From: CAIQPS01 sp963843455
GTDB taxonomy: Bacteria > Actinomycetota > Thermoleophilia > RBG-16-64-13
Length of the DNA: 64,000 nucleotides
Assembly (NCBI GenBank): GCA_963843455.1
Contig: CAWJKE010000007.1
Location: forward strand, 62,001 to 126,000
Direction of reading: 5' to 3'
The notes under the pieces: generated by a model
Told to the model about the DNA's origin: nothing
Databases searched by the model: none
What the model saw: only the letters and a program-made list of their open reading frames with translations
Program-made: the position numbers and the translations under genes
Shown: in pieces, positions 27,583 through 37,632 of the stretch
How the letters are laid out: every line of letters begins with the position of its first letter
How positions within the stretch are numbered: the first letter of the stretch is position 1

Positions 27583-27990
27583 TTGGTCCCCACGGTTGAG
27601 CCTACGGTTCGCTTCACGGTACTGGGGCCGGATCTTGCGAACCTGGCACAAGCGCGCGGGTTCGTTCAGGGAGTGGCGCGGGAGGCAGGTTTTGTCGACG
27701 AGCGCATCTTCGACATCGCCGTGGCTGCTTCGGAGGCGATGGCCAACGCGGTCGAGCACACTCCGGTCAAGGGGGACGTGCAGGTACGCGTCTTGCTCTT
27801 CCCCGACAGACTCGAAGTGCAGGTCGAAGGGCCGGGAGAGTTCCGGGCGCCGCCGGACGGGCGGAATGAACGGAGCGGCCGCGGCCTGGGACTTCCGCTC
27901 ATGACCAAGCTTGCGGACGACCTCGCCCTCTGCTCCGGGCCGGAAGGCAGCACGCTCGTGAGCCTGACGTTCTATCGCTCGGGGCACTGA
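27583..27990 (+). CDS. HATPase anti-sigma factor (RsbW/SpoIIAB-type) (cluster gene 4)
   Basis: A 135-residue stand-alone HATPase_c domain. The N-box is in ASEAMANAVEHTPVKG and the G-box is GRGLGLPLMTKL; the end is SLTFYRSGH. It is strikingly similar to residues 10-140 of the gene-2 protein (shared PVKG, FPDRLE/YPDRLE, GPGEF, RGLGLPLM and LTFYR blocks). It may phosphorylate the STAS proteins and hold a sigma factor, but no sigma gene is in the window. TTG at 27583 has GGAGG five bases upstream; the GTG six bases earlier lies within that site. Confidence 0.87.
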   Translation: MVPTVEPTVRFTVLGPDLANLAQARGFVQGVAREAGFVDERIFDIAVAASEAMANAVEHTPVKGDVQVRVLLFPDRLEVQVEGPGEFRAPPDGRNERSGRGLGLPLMTKLADDLALCSGPEGSTLVSLTFYRSGH

Positions 27991-28062
27991 GCGCCCAGCG
28001 CGGTTGCCCTCGCCGTCGGCGCATGGTCCAATGAGGGGACTCACTCCATAAGGGGGCAACAG

Positions 28063-29845
28063 ATGGCCAAGCAGCCCGACGACCTCATCTTCATCGCGCC
28101 CGTGCCGCCCGAACAAGGCGGATATCCAGGGTTCCACCCGCGGACCGAGAAGGCGCGGGGCATGATCATCGAGTACGACGTGGCCGTCCCCATGCGCGAC
28201 GGCGCCACGATCTACGTGGACGTGTACCGCCCCGACGCTCCCGGCACCTATCCGCCGCTGATCGGGTGGGGTCCCTACGGCAAGCACGGGCACATCCTCT
28301 ACGCGCATCTGGGCAACACCGGGCTGAAGGACGAGGACTTCAACGAGTTCACCAAGTTCGAGGCGGCCGACCCGGTGTACTGGTGCTCCCACGGCTACGC
28401 GATCGTCACCCCCGATCCGCGGGGTACCTGGGCGTGCGAAGGCGACGTCACCTGGATGAGCGAGCAGGAAGTGGAGGACATCTACGACCTCATCGAGTGG
28501 GCGGGCACCCGGGAGTGGAGCAACGGCAAGGTGGGCATGCACGGCGTGTCCTATCTGGCCTGGAGCCAGTGGAAAGTGGCGGCCACCAATCCCCCGCACC
28601 TGGCCGCGATCAATCCCTGGGAGGGAGTGAGCGACTTCTACCGCGAATTGTTCTTCCACGGGGGCATCCCCGAGACGCTGTTCACGGCCATGCTGCAGGA
28701 CGCCATCCTCTTCTCCAACACCCGGCTCGAGGACCTGCGCGCCATGCGAAAGCTGCATCCTCTCTACGACGAGTACTGGGCCGGCAAGAACGCCGACCTC
28801 TCCAAGATAACCGTGCCCGCCTTTGTGGTGGCCTCCTGGACGGACCACGGCCTCCACAACCGGGGGACCATCGAGGGGTTCAAACAGATCGCTTCCAAGG
28901 ACAAGTGGCTGGTGGTTCACGGGCGTAAGAAGTGGTGGCATTTCTACCAGCTCGAGAACGTGGAGAAGCAGCGCCAGTTCTTCAATCGATTCCTCAAGGG
29001 CATCGACAACCACGTCAAGGACTGGCCAAAGGTGACCATCGAGGTCAGAGAGAGGTATTACGTCGGCGAGTCTCGGGCGGAGAACGAGTGGCCGTTGGCG
29101 CGCACTCAGTACACCAAGTACTACCTCAACGCGGCTACGGCGAGCCTCGATTCGATCCCTTCATGGAACGAGTCGGCGGCGGCGTACAACGTGGATCGCC
29201 TCTACGACATGAGCGAGGACGGCAGCGAGTACTCCCGGTTCTTCCACGAAGCGGTCGAGGAATTCTCGCTCCAGACACGCCGGACGGGCGAGCCCTCCGG
29301 CCTACCCGGACTGAGTCACGCGGGGCCCAAGGCCAAGAGGGCCAGGTTCGAGCGGAGATTCTCCGAAAGGACCGAGCTCACCGGCCACATGAGCCTCAGG
29401 CTCTGGGTGCAGGCCGACGAGAGCGACGACCTCGACCTGTTCGTCGCGCTCGAGAAGATAGATGCGGCCGGCAATCTCGTCCCGTTCGCCTTCTTCGGCA
29501 ATCACGACGATGGTCCCGTCGCTCTGGGCTGGCTGCGCGCATCCCACCGGGAACTAGACAAGGAGAAGTCGACGCCCTCGCAACCGGTGCTCAGCGCACG
29601 CCCGCGAGCTGAAGATCCCGCCTGGGGAGATCGTCCCCGTGGATATCGAGATCCTTCCCACCAGCGTGGTCTTCGAGAAGGGCGAGATGCTGCGGCTGGT
29701 GGTACAGGGTAGCGACATCTACTTCTATCCGTCGGAGGGGCACACCGACGGGCACCTGGACACGGTCAACAAGGGGAATCACACCATCCACACCGGGGGC
29801 AAGTACGACTCGTTCCTGCTGGCGGCGGTGATTCCGGAGCGGTAG
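28063..29845 (+). CDS. CocE/NonD-family alpha/beta hydrolase, one frameshift
   Basis: An X-Pro dipeptidyl-peptidase S15-like hydrolase of 593 residues once repaired. N-terminal features are DVAVPMRDGATIYVDVYRP, PRGTWACEGD and the nucleophile elbow GVSYLAWSQ near residue 163; the C-terminal jelly-roll domain starts near 420 (FSERTELTGHMSLRLWVQADESDDLDLFVAL). Near 29592 one extra base in AGCGCAC breaks the frame; the next frame continues HARELKIPPGEIVPVDIEI and ends in TIHTGGKYDSFLLAAVIPE, a normal family ending. Such enzymes cleave acyl esters or amides, but no substrate is indicated. There is no signal peptide. It is convergent with the P-type ATPase gene. Confidence 0.88.
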
Positions 29846-29865
29846 GGCCGGGGGCGCCGGCGACC

Positions 29866-32470
29866 TCAGCCGTCGGAGGGAGCCAGATCTCCAGCCGAGC
29901 GCTCGCGGCGTCCCCGGATGGCTTTGAACGCTTCGAACCAGGCCACGCTCAGGAGCCCGGCGCCCAAGCATATGACCAGATCCACCGCGTGAAGCACGCC
30001 GAAGCGGAACAGATCCCTGAGCGCCGGCACGTAGAGCACGAGCCCCAGAAACGCCACGGCCCCTCCAAGGACCCACCAAAGCGCGGTATTGGGGGTGCGG
30101 AGGGTCGCGACGATCCCCCGGCTCCACGACCGGTTCGTCAGAATGAGGGCCAGGTTCGCGACGATAAGCGCGGTGAAGACCAGGGCTCGAGCCTGGTCGG
30201 CGGTCTGTTCCCGGGCCAGGGAGATCCCGTAGAGCGCGACAAGGATCGCAAGCACCACCAGACCCTGGAGCACACTGATCCCGAGGACCTTGCGCCCGAA
30301 CAGGGGCTCCTTGGTCGCCCGCGGCCGGCGGTTCATGATGCCCTTCTCCTCGGGCTCGGCTTCGAACACCACCGAACAGGCGGGGTCGATGATCAACTCC
30401 AGGAAGACCACGTGCACCGGCGAGAAGATCAGCGGCCACCTCATGATGAGCGGGATGAGGGTAAGACCGATGATGGGCGTGTGGACGGCAAAGATGTAGG
30501 CCACGGCCTTCTTGAGATTGTCGAAGATCCGCCGGCCCAGCCTCACGGCGGCCACGATCGACGAGAAGTCGTCGTCGAGCAGGACGAGCGACGAGGCTTC
30601 CCTGGCGACGTCGGTCCCGCGCTGGCCCATGGCCACCCCGATATTCGCCGCTTTCAAGGCGGGCGCGTCGTTCACGCCGTCTCCGGTCATGGCCACCAGC
30701 TCGCCCCGGGCCTTGAGCACCCGCACCAGCTTGAGCTTCTGCTCGGGCACCATCCGCGCGAAGATGTTGCACTCGGCGATGCGCTCCTGGAGTTCTGATT
30801 CTTCCATGGCCTCGAGCTCGGGACCGGTGATCACCTTGTCCGCCGGCTCGAGACCGATCTGCCGGGCGATCGCCCGCGCCGTTCCCGGGTAGTCTCCGGT
30901 GATCATGATCACCCGGATGCCGGCGGTCCGGCACTCGTGCAGCGATTTGGCCACCGACGGGCGGGGAGGGTCGGAGAGCCCCACCAGCCCCAGGAAGGTG
31001 AAGTCGAATTCGTGCTGCGCCTCCGGCCACTCGTCTCCCCGGAAGAGAGCCCTGGCCACTCCCAGCACCCTCAGGCCATCATCGGCCATGGTCTCGATGG
31101 CCCGGACGAGCTCTGCATGCTGCGATTCGTCCAGATGGCACAGATCGGCTATGGCTTCGGGGGCGCCCTTGGCCGCGATGACATGGGCATCGCCCACGGG
31201 CGAGCGCCACACGTGGGACATGGCGAGCAGCTCCCGGGACAGCGGATACTCGTGGACGATCTGCCAGTCGTCGTGAAGGTGCTCGGAACCGGCGAAGTAC
31301 GTCGTCCCAAGATCCTTGAAGGCCTTCTCCATGGGGTCGAACGGGTCCACCTCGCTGGCGAGGATCCCGTATTCCACGAGCTCGTGGAAGGGCTCGAGCA
31401 CCGGGGCGTCAAGCGTGACGCTCTCAGGCTCCTCCACCTACCGCGAAGAACCGGTCACCGGCAAAGAGCCGGGCGATCGTCATCCGGTTGAGCGTCAAGG
31501 TGCCGGTCTTGTCGACGCAGAGGACGGTCGCCGAGCCGAGCGATTCCACGGCAGGGATCCTGCGGGTGAGCACGTTCTTCTGGCTGATCCGCCATGCGCC
31601 CAGGGCCAGAAACACCGTGAGCACAACGGGGATCTCTTCCGGTAGCGTGGCCATGGCCAAGGTCACGCCGGCCAGAAGCCCCTCGGTCCACTGATTGCGG
31701 GTCAGACCGTAGATGAGCACCACGAGGACGCAGACGAAGAGCCCCACGAAAGCCATGTTCCGCACCAGGCGTCCACTGTGCCGCTGGAGATCGGTCGGCT
31801 CGCGATCGGTGGATTCGAGCGCCTGCCCGATCCTCCCCATCTCGGTGCGAGGCCCGGTGGCGATCACTTCGGCGATCCCTTGGCCCTGCACCACCAGCGT
31901 CCCCGCGTAGATGGTCGGAAGGTCGTCGCCGCCCGGCCGCGCCGCGGCGGCGGTCTCGCGCGGCGTATCGGCTGCGGCCAGTTTGCGGACCGGCACCGAC
32001 TCTCCCGTGAGGAGAGACTCGTCGGCCTGCAGGTTGTCGGAGGAGAGGAGAAGCGCGTCGGCAGGTATCCGATCACCCTCGCTGACGATCACGATGTCGC
32101 CCCGGACGACCTCTCGCCCAGGGATCCTGAGTTGCTCGCCGCCTCGGATCACCCGAGCGCGCGGGCTCGAAAGATCGCGCAGAGCCTCGAGGGCTCTCTC
32201 CGTCTTGCGTTCCTGATAGACCGTGATGCCCATGACCACGAGCACGAAGCCCAGGAGCATGGACGCTTCCGAAAGGTCGCCCAACGTGGCGTAGAGGGCC
32301 CCGGAGAAGACGAGGAGCAGAAACATGGGCTCCTTGATCACTCCGAGTGCGATAGCCAGAAGCCCGCGGTTCTTGCCGGATGGTAGTTCGTTGAACCCTT
32401 CGGTCCGAAGCCTCTCGCCTGCCTCCGCCGGTGAGAGGCCTGTCGGGTCATCCGCGGCGCCGGGCCCCAC
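29866..32470 (-). CDS. P-type cation-transporting ATPase, one frameshift
   Basis: A P2-type pump of about 867 residues. The order is cation-ATPase N domain (GLSPAEAGERLRTEGFNELP), helices 1-2, actuator TGES in LLTGESVPVRK, helix 4 motif PEEIP, the phosphorylated Asp of CVDKTGTLTLN (D320), nucleotide-domain KGAPE, MITGDYPGTA, MTGDGVNDAPALK, and a six-helix C-terminal region. One extra G in GGTGGAGGAG near 31432 splits it in two. Ca2+/Mn2+-type transport is the closest match by the PEEIP and C-terminal patterns, but the ion is not certain. Its GTG overlaps the stop of the zinc-ribbon gene by one base. It is the last gene of a probable five-gene unit. Confidence 0.9.
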
Positions 32471-32767
32471 TATTCGCCGAGACCGCCGAGAATATCCTGC
32501 AGGAACGAGGACCGGCGCTTCTGGCCGCCCGGTTTATGATCCTGAGTCCGGTTGTCGTCGTGACTCTTGTGGGCGCGGTCGTGGTCGTCATGGTCGTCAC
32601 GCGCACGCTCGTGCGGACGACGACTTCCCTCCCTTGCCCTCGGCCCCGAGGATCTTGTCGATCTCGCCACGGTCGAGCCAGATGCCTTTGCAGGACGGGC
32701 AGATGTCGACCATCACCCCCGAGCGATCGATCTCCTTCAGTCTTTCTCCGCAGACTGGGCAATCCAT
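32470..32767 (-). CDS. TFIIB-type zinc-ribbon protein, one frameshift
   Basis: A 98-residue protein. The N-terminal half is a zf-TFIIB ribbon: CPVCGERLKEIDRSG then DICPSCKGIWLDRGEIDKIL, with four cysteines. The C-terminal half is His/Asp/Arg-rich (DDHDDHDRAHKSHDD) and ends FLQDILGGLGE, the usual ending of this family. The two halves are one base out of step near 32630. The His-rich stretch could bind metal, which would suit its position before a cation pump, but that is inference. GGAAGGA precedes the ATG. It starts inside the end of the DedA gene, and its stop overlaps the ATPase start. Confidence 0.8.
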
Positions 32768-33432
32768 GGATCCTTCCTTTCATCGTGGTTCGCTGATGTG
32801 CGTCGTCTGCCCCAGCGGTAGCGCCCGGCCTTGACTGCCAGGGGCACGACAGAGACCGCCACGATCGCCAGAATGACGATCGTCAGGTTGCTCTCTACCC
32901 ACGGGACGGTGCCGAAGAAGTAGCCGGAGACCACGAACAGCGCGACCCAGGCAACCGCGCCCAGGATGTTGTAACGCCAGAAGCGTCCGAGCGTCATGCC
33001 TCCGAGTCCTGCCACAAAGGGGGCGAAGGTGCGGGCCACGGGCACGAACCGGGCCAAGACCACCGCCTTGCCTCCGTGTTTGACGAAGAATCGTTGCGTT
33101 GCTTCTATGTGCCGGCGCTTGACCAGCCGGCCGGCGCGCCCCGCGATGCGATCGCCCGATGTCCTTCCTACGAGGTAGTTGACCGCGTCTCCCGCCACGG
33201 CCGCCGTCAGCACGACCATGGCGACTACCCACAGTTCTAGTCTCTGGGCTCCGGCCAACGCGCCCGCCGCAAAGAGGAGCGAGTCGCCCGGCAAGAACGG
33301 GGCGAAGACGAGCCCCGTCTCGGCGAAGATGATGGCGAAAAGCACTGCGTACACCCACACGCCGCCGTGGGCCGTCACGTCGGACAGCAGCCCGGCGGGG
33401 TCCAGGAGGTAGTCCAGGGGGCCCAGCTCCAC
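32737..33432 (-). CDS. DedA-family membrane protein
   Basis: A 231-residue integral membrane protein of the DedA/SNARE-associated family, now linked to flipping of undecaprenyl-phosphate and phospholipids. Motifs in order are FAETGLVFAPFLPGDSLLFAAGAL (membrane re-entrant region with the acidic residue), GDAVNYLVGR, FFVKHGGKAVVLARFVPVARTFAPFVAG (the conserved FxRFxPxxR-type block) and a late YNILGAVAWV. The basic His-rich tail extends beyond the last helix. It sits between the small membrane protein and the zinc-ribbon gene. Confidence 0.93.
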   Translation of the reverse strand: MELGPLDYLLDPAGLLSDVTAHGGVWVYAVLFAIIFAETGLVFAPFLPGDSLLFAAGALAGAQRLELWVVAMVVLTAAVAGDAVNYLVGRTSGDRIAGRAGRLVKRRHIEATQRFFVKHGGKAVVLARFVPVARTFAPFVAGLGGMTLGRFWRYNILGAVAWVALFVVSGYFFGTVPWVESNLTIVILAIVAVSVVPLAVKAGRYRWGRRRTSANHDERKDPWIAQSAEKD

Positions 33433-33433
33433 G

Positions 33434-33763
33434 CTATCTGGTCCTCGTCTCGTCGACGTCCCGCCGGTGGTCTGCTGGGGCTTGTTCCCGGCCGCACCCG
33501 GAGCCCGGATGGATCACCCCGCCCACTCCAAAGCGGTTCCGGAGCCTGCGCCTGGCATAGTTCACCATCTGGCTCCAGCACAGTACGGTGTGGAGCACGG
33601 TGAGGACAACCATGCTCCAACCCACCAGACCGTGCAGGTCATCGCCCAGGCCGAAGAACTCGTCTTCATCGACGCTCAAGCTGGTGAGGGCCAGCAGACC
33701 CACCGATAGCAGCAGGAGCACGCCGGTGACGAAACCAAGATCCTGCCGGATAGTTCTCGCCAT
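33434..33763 (-). CDS. Two-TM membrane protein, DUF4405-like
   Basis: A 109-residue protein with hydrophobic helices at about 10-30 (FVTGVLLLLSVGLLALTSL) and 45-70 (LVGWSMVVLTVLHTVLCW). Histidines in DDLHGLVGW and TVLHTVLCW are placed as in small haem-binding DUF4405/cytochrome b-like proteins. The C-terminal 35 residues are polar. It is the first gene after the direct-repeat box at 33875 and is almost contiguous with the DedA gene. The start at 33763 avoids eight residues of basic sequence upstream; the choice is not certain. Confidence 0.6.
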   Translation of the reverse strand: MARTIRQDLGFVTGVLLLLSVGLLALTSLSVDEDEFFGLGDDLHGLVGWSMVVLTVLHTVLCWSQMVNYARRRLRNRFGVGGVIHPGSGCGREQAPADHRRDVDETRTR

Positions 33764-33856
33764 TCTTGTCGGGCTCTTCTTTCTCATCTACGCTCCGGTC
33801 CCTCCTTGGCGCGTGCAGCGCGGCCTTGCTCGCAGGCACGACCGGCCTCGGCAAGG

Positions 33857-33890
33857 ATTATGCGGGTCGGGACCTTAAGAGCGGGTTAAG
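33857..33890 (-). promoter_or_regulatory. Putative response-regulator box and promoter
   Basis: On the minus strand CTTAA-N6-CTTAA forms a direct repeat with an 11-base period (33875-33890), typical of OmpR/PhoB-class binding. Twelve bases further on is CATAAT (33862-33857), a good -10. It lies between the kinase stop and the DUF4405-like gene, so the adjacent response regulator may activate the DedA-ATPase unit here. Confidence 0.5.
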
Positions 33891-33906
33891 ACGGGACCGG
33901 GGGCGC

Positions 33907-35098
33907 TCAGCCGGCGAATGCCACGGTGAACGTGCTCCCTTTCCCCTGCCGGCTCTCGACGCGGATGCTCCAACCGTGAGCCTCGACTATTCGGGCGACG
34001 ATGGCCAAGCCGAGGCCGGACCCGTCCTCCTCGCTCGTAGGGTCTGCCCGATAGAAGCGCTCGAATATGTGGGGGAGCGCCTCGGCCGGGATCCCCACCC
34101 CCGTGTCGCTCACCGAAAGGCCGCCGGAGGAGAGATCCAGGCCGACCTTCCCGCCCGCCGGCGTGAACTTGAGGGCGTTCGCCAAGAGATTGTCGATGAG
34201 CTGTCTCACCAGTCCCTCATCGCAATCGACGACCATCCCCCTCGAGATCGTGCTGGTGAGCTCGATCCCGGCGTCGGCGGCCGCCCTCCGGTGTTGCTCG
34301 ACCTCGCTCGCGACCAGAGCCGACATATCGACGGGCAGCGGCGATAGAGCCAGTTCGTCAAGCTCCGCGAGTTGGAGCAATCGCTCGATGAGCCGCGCTC
34401 CCTGCTTCAACTCGCTCTTGGCGGCTCGGATCTCGCGCTCATAGTCTCCCGTCTTGAGGGCCAGGTCGAGCGAGGAGCCGACTGCTGCGAGGGGAGTCCG
34501 CAGTTCGTGACTCGCGTCGTGCGTGAACTGGTGCAGACGCACGAACATCGCCTCGGCCGGAGCCAAGCTTCGTCTGGCGAACAGTAGGCCGAAGACGAAG
34601 GTGAGCGACGTGACGACGACGGCGACGATGCCGAAGAGCATCACCTCGCCGGGCAGTTCGTGCAGGTCTATCCGTTCGGGCCGCACGATCTGCAGGTACA
34701 TGGCCGGTGCCTGCCCGCCGTCCAGAGGCACCTGGTAGACGCGGTAGTAGTTTCCCGATGCCTTCACGGTGAAGAAGCGGGCCTTCGTCTGGGCCTCCAT
34801 CGGGACCGCACAGGCGCTGGAACAACTCGTCGGCGACGATCACCTCGCCGTCGGCGGAGAACACCCGGACCGGGACGTCGCGCAGGGCCGCGGTAGCCGA
34901 CCTGATGCCGGCGGCGCCCTGAGGCGACTCCGCGACCTTGCTCCGGAACTGAAGGACGTCGGTCATCAGTTGGTCGTTGGTCGAGCGATGGGTGCCGAAG
35001 TACTGCACGCCGATGAACGCGCCCCCTACGACCAGCATGAGGGCGAACACCAGCCCGGTGAATTGAAGGGCGATCCTGAATCGGAGACGGCGGAACAT
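33907..35098 (-). CDS. Membrane sensor histidine kinase, one frameshift
   Basis: A 396-residue two-TM sensor kinase. Helix 1 is at about 7-30 (IALQFTGLVFALMLVVGGAF), an extracytoplasmic sensor of about 120 residues follows, helix 2 is VMLFGIVAVVVTSLTFVFGLLFA, and then the kinase core: H-box FTHDASHELRTPLAAV, N-box DNLLANALKF, and G-boxes SDTGVGIP and GSGLGLAI. A one-base excess near 34815, after LFQRL, splits the sensor region. It starts five bases after the response-regulator stop and so forms a standard pair. The signal is unknown; the downstream pump and DedA genes hint at ion or envelope stress. Confidence 0.9.
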
Positions 35099-35103
35099 AC
35101 TAC

Positions 35104-35764
35104 TCAGGCGGGGATCAGGTAGCCGGTGCCGGGGACGGTGCGTATCAAGTCTTTGCCCAGCTTTCGTCGTAGGTAGGCCACGTGTACGTCCACCGTGTCG
35201 AGAGGGATCAACGCGCTGTGCTCTCCCCACACGTGTACGACGATGGTGCTCCTGCCCTGGGCGATGCCCGCGTTCCGCATGAGGTACTCGAGCAGAGCAT
35301 ATTCCTTGGGGGCGACGTGCACGGGCTCCGCACCTTTGTGCACCTCGTGCGTGTTGGTGTCGAGCGTGACGTCGCCGGCCCTAAGGATTGGATCGGGTAC
35401 GGTGCCGCGGCGCCTGAGAAGCGAGCGCACCCTGGCCACGAGCTCCTCCATGTCGAAGGGCTTTACCAGATAGTCGTCGGCGCCGGCGTCAAGCCCCTGG
35501 ACGATGTCCCGCTTGGCGCCGCTCGCCGTGAGCATGAGCACGGGGACCGAATTCCCGGCCGCGCGCAGCCGGCGGCAGACCTCCAGACCGTGCATTCCCG
35601 GGAGGTCAAGGTCCAGGATGACGCAGTCTTGTTCCCCACCCAGCACGCGATTCAGCCCTTCGGCCCCGTCGAAACAGACCGAGGCGGCATAACTGTTCCA
35701 GTTCGAGGTATCGCCGGATGTTGTTGGCCAGAGCCCGGTTGTCTTCGATGATGATGATCTCCAC
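35104..35764 (-). CDS. OmpR/PhoB-family response regulator, one frameshift
   Basis: A 219-residue regulator. The receiver starts EIIIIEDNRALANNIRRYLELE from the GTG at 35764, shifts by one base near 35690 and continues YAASVCFDGAEGL. The phospho-acceptor Asp is in VILDLDLPGMHG, the switch Thr/Lys are in LMLTASG and DYLVKPFD. The winged helix has LEYLMRNAG, VHVWGEH, VDVHVAYLRRKLG and IRTVPGTGYL. GGGAGG precedes the GTG. It is first in the operon with the kinase. The probable target box is at 33875. Confidence 0.9.
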
Positions 35765-35941
35765 GTGGCCTCCCGACCGTGCCCGGGGTCCGCTCAGGAG
35801 CCCACGATACCCGAATCTCGCCGCGCAAGAGTTCCACTATCGTATGATTGGCCGCCGAGCGGCATTGTGGTAAACCTATGCGAGCACCGGGCCGCGCCCG
35901 GCCGGCGAAGCCGGTTTGCGCAAGTACAGAGGGGGAGCGAC

Positions 35942-36868
35942 GTGTCACTAAAGTACAAAGTCTTTCTTCATAGCTACCTGGGTTTCAACAGCAACTCGAC
36001 GCTCATCTACGGGGAGAAGGACGCCATCCTCATCGACGCGTCGCAGTGCCTCAGCGACAGCCACAAGATGGTCGCCCAGATGATCCCGATGAGGAAGAAC
36101 CTCACCCACATCTACGTCTCGCACTTCCATCCCGATCACCACTTCGGGGTGGAGGTGCTCCATGCCGCCTTCCCCGATGCGAAGGTCGTCGGCCTGCCGA
36201 CCGCGGTCAAGGACATCGTCTTCACGTCCAGCGACAAGGTGGACATGTGGGCCATCGACCGCTTCGGCCCCGACATCCCGGCCCGGACGTACATCCCCAT
36301 GCCCATGCACGAGCCCCGGCTGGAGCTCGAGGGAGAGGAGATCCTCTTTTACGACGACCTGGAAGGCGACAGCATCGACAACTCCATCGTGTGGATACCG
36401 TCGCTGAAGGTCGTCTGCGCCACCGACGTTGCCTTCCACGACTGCCACCTGTGGCCCATCGAGAGCAACGTGGAGCGGCGGGTCAAGTGGCGCAAGGACA
36501 TCGCCGGCATGATGGACCTGGACCCGCGGATCGTCATTCCGGGCCACTGCGACGACGCCAAGATCCGGATCCTGGAGGAAGTCCAGGAGGACGCGTCTCG
36601 CGCCTACACCGATTGCGTGGACTGGTCCATCGACTATCTGGACAAGTACGAAGACGTGTACAACCGGGCCAAGACCGGCGCCGAGATGGTGGACATGATG
36701 TTCAAGCTCTACCCGACCGTTAAGGCGGAGGACTTCGCCATCCACTGGCAGGCGCGCCTGCTGTTCCCGCACAGCTCGCCCGAATGGCTGACGCCGCTGC
36801 CGGGCAGGCCCGGAGAGATCTTCCTGAACCCCAGCGGCGGCTACGACGGGGATCCGCCGAAGGAGTGA
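35942..36868 (+). CDS. Metallo-beta-lactamase-fold hydrolase
   Basis: A 308-residue cytoplasmic MBL-fold protein. N-terminal strands contain NSTLIYGEKDAILIDAS, the metal site SHFHPDHH, the third-ligand region at IPGHCDD and a late acidic residue in VCATDVAFHDCHLW. This set suggests a dinuclear metal hydrolase, but the substrate is not clear. It lacks the flavodoxin domain of flavo-diiron proteins. The GTG start has GGGGGAG upstream; the frame open before it (from 35765) has no coherent sequence. It is divergent from the response regulator. Confidence 0.85.
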   Translation: MSLKYKVFLHSYLGFNSNSTLIYGEKDAILIDASQCLSDSHKMVAQMIPMRKNLTHIYVSHFHPDHHFGVEVLHAAFPDAKVVGLPTAVKDIVFTSSDKVDMWAIDRFGPDIPARTYIPMPMHEPRLELEGEEILFYDDLEGDSIDNSIVWIPSLKVVCATDVAFHDCHLWPIESNVERRVKWRKDIAGMMDLDPRIVIPGHCDDAKIRILEEVQEDASRAYTDCVDWSIDYLDKYEDVYNRAKTGAEMVDMMFKLYPTVKAEDFAIHWQARLLFPHSSPEWLTPLPGRPGEIFLNPSGGYDGDPPKE

Positions 36869-36933
36869 GGGTGGGCGGCGCGGAGCCGGCACCGAACTCT
36901 TGCTATGCTGAGTACACTAGGAGGGCACAACGC

Positions 36934-37632
36934 ATGGCCGACATCCTCGACCTCATCCGCGACCGCAGGTCCCTGCGGGTCGCTTTCGACCCGAAGCGTC
37001 CGGTCTCGAGAGAGGACCTGGGGCGCGTCCTCGAGGCCGCGCGTTGGACCCCGACCGCCCACAACATGCAGAACTTTGAAATAGTGGTGGTCGACGATCC
37101 GGCCCTCCTCGATACTCTCGCCCGGGTGGAGCGGCCGATCTCCGAGACCTTCATCCGCGAGAACTACGAGCAACTTTCCTTTTCAAAAGAAGAACTGCTC
37201 CAGCGCAAGACCGGCCTCCTGGCCGCCATGTTTCCGCCGGCCTGGCGCACGCCGGACTTCAAGGCGGATGCGCTCGATCAAAGCGGCATCTCGTCCCGGC
37301 AGCGGGCTCTCCCGCCCAGCCCGGTCATGCTCGTGGTGGTGTACGACCCGAGCAGGAGGGCGCCGGCCTCCGAGGGCGATTTCCTGGGGATCATCAGTCT
37401 GGGCTGCCTGATGGAGAACATCTGGCTGGAGGCCGAGGCACTGGGGCTCGGCGTGCAGATCGTGAGCTCGCTGGCCGGCGCGGCCGAACTCAAGGAGATA
37501 CTTGGTATCCCCGGGGATCGGCGGGTGGCCTTCTCCTGCCGTCTTGGCTATCCGGTGGAGGAACCGGCCGAGTATCTGCGGGTGCGGCGCGACGTGGAGG
37601 ATTTCACGCACTTCAACCGGTACCGAGGCTGA
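36934..37632 (+). CDS. Nitroreductase-family protein
   Basis: A 232-residue FMN-dependent oxidoreductase. The family start is DLIRDRRSLRVAFDP, followed by VLEAARWTPTAHNMQNFEIVVV (FMN site) and a C-terminal LGCLMENIWLEAEALGLGVQIV with GDRRVAFSCRLGYP. It differs clearly from the second nitroreductase at 47.5 kb. The natural substrate is unknown. The ATG has AGGAGGG upstream and lies 65 bases after the metallo-hydrolase stop, so the two may be cotranscribed. A terminator candidate follows at 37763. Confidence 0.88.
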   Translation: MADILDLIRDRRSLRVAFDPKRPVSREDLGRVLEAARWTPTAHNMQNFEIVVVDDPALLDTLARVERPISETFIRENYEQLSFSKEELLQRKTGLLAAMFPPAWRTPDFKADALDQSGISSRQRALPPSPVMLVVVYDPSRRAPASEGDFLGIISLGCLMENIWLEAEALGLGVQIVSSLAGAAELKEILGIPGDRRVAFSCRLGYPVEEPAEYLRVRRDVEDFTHFNRYRG

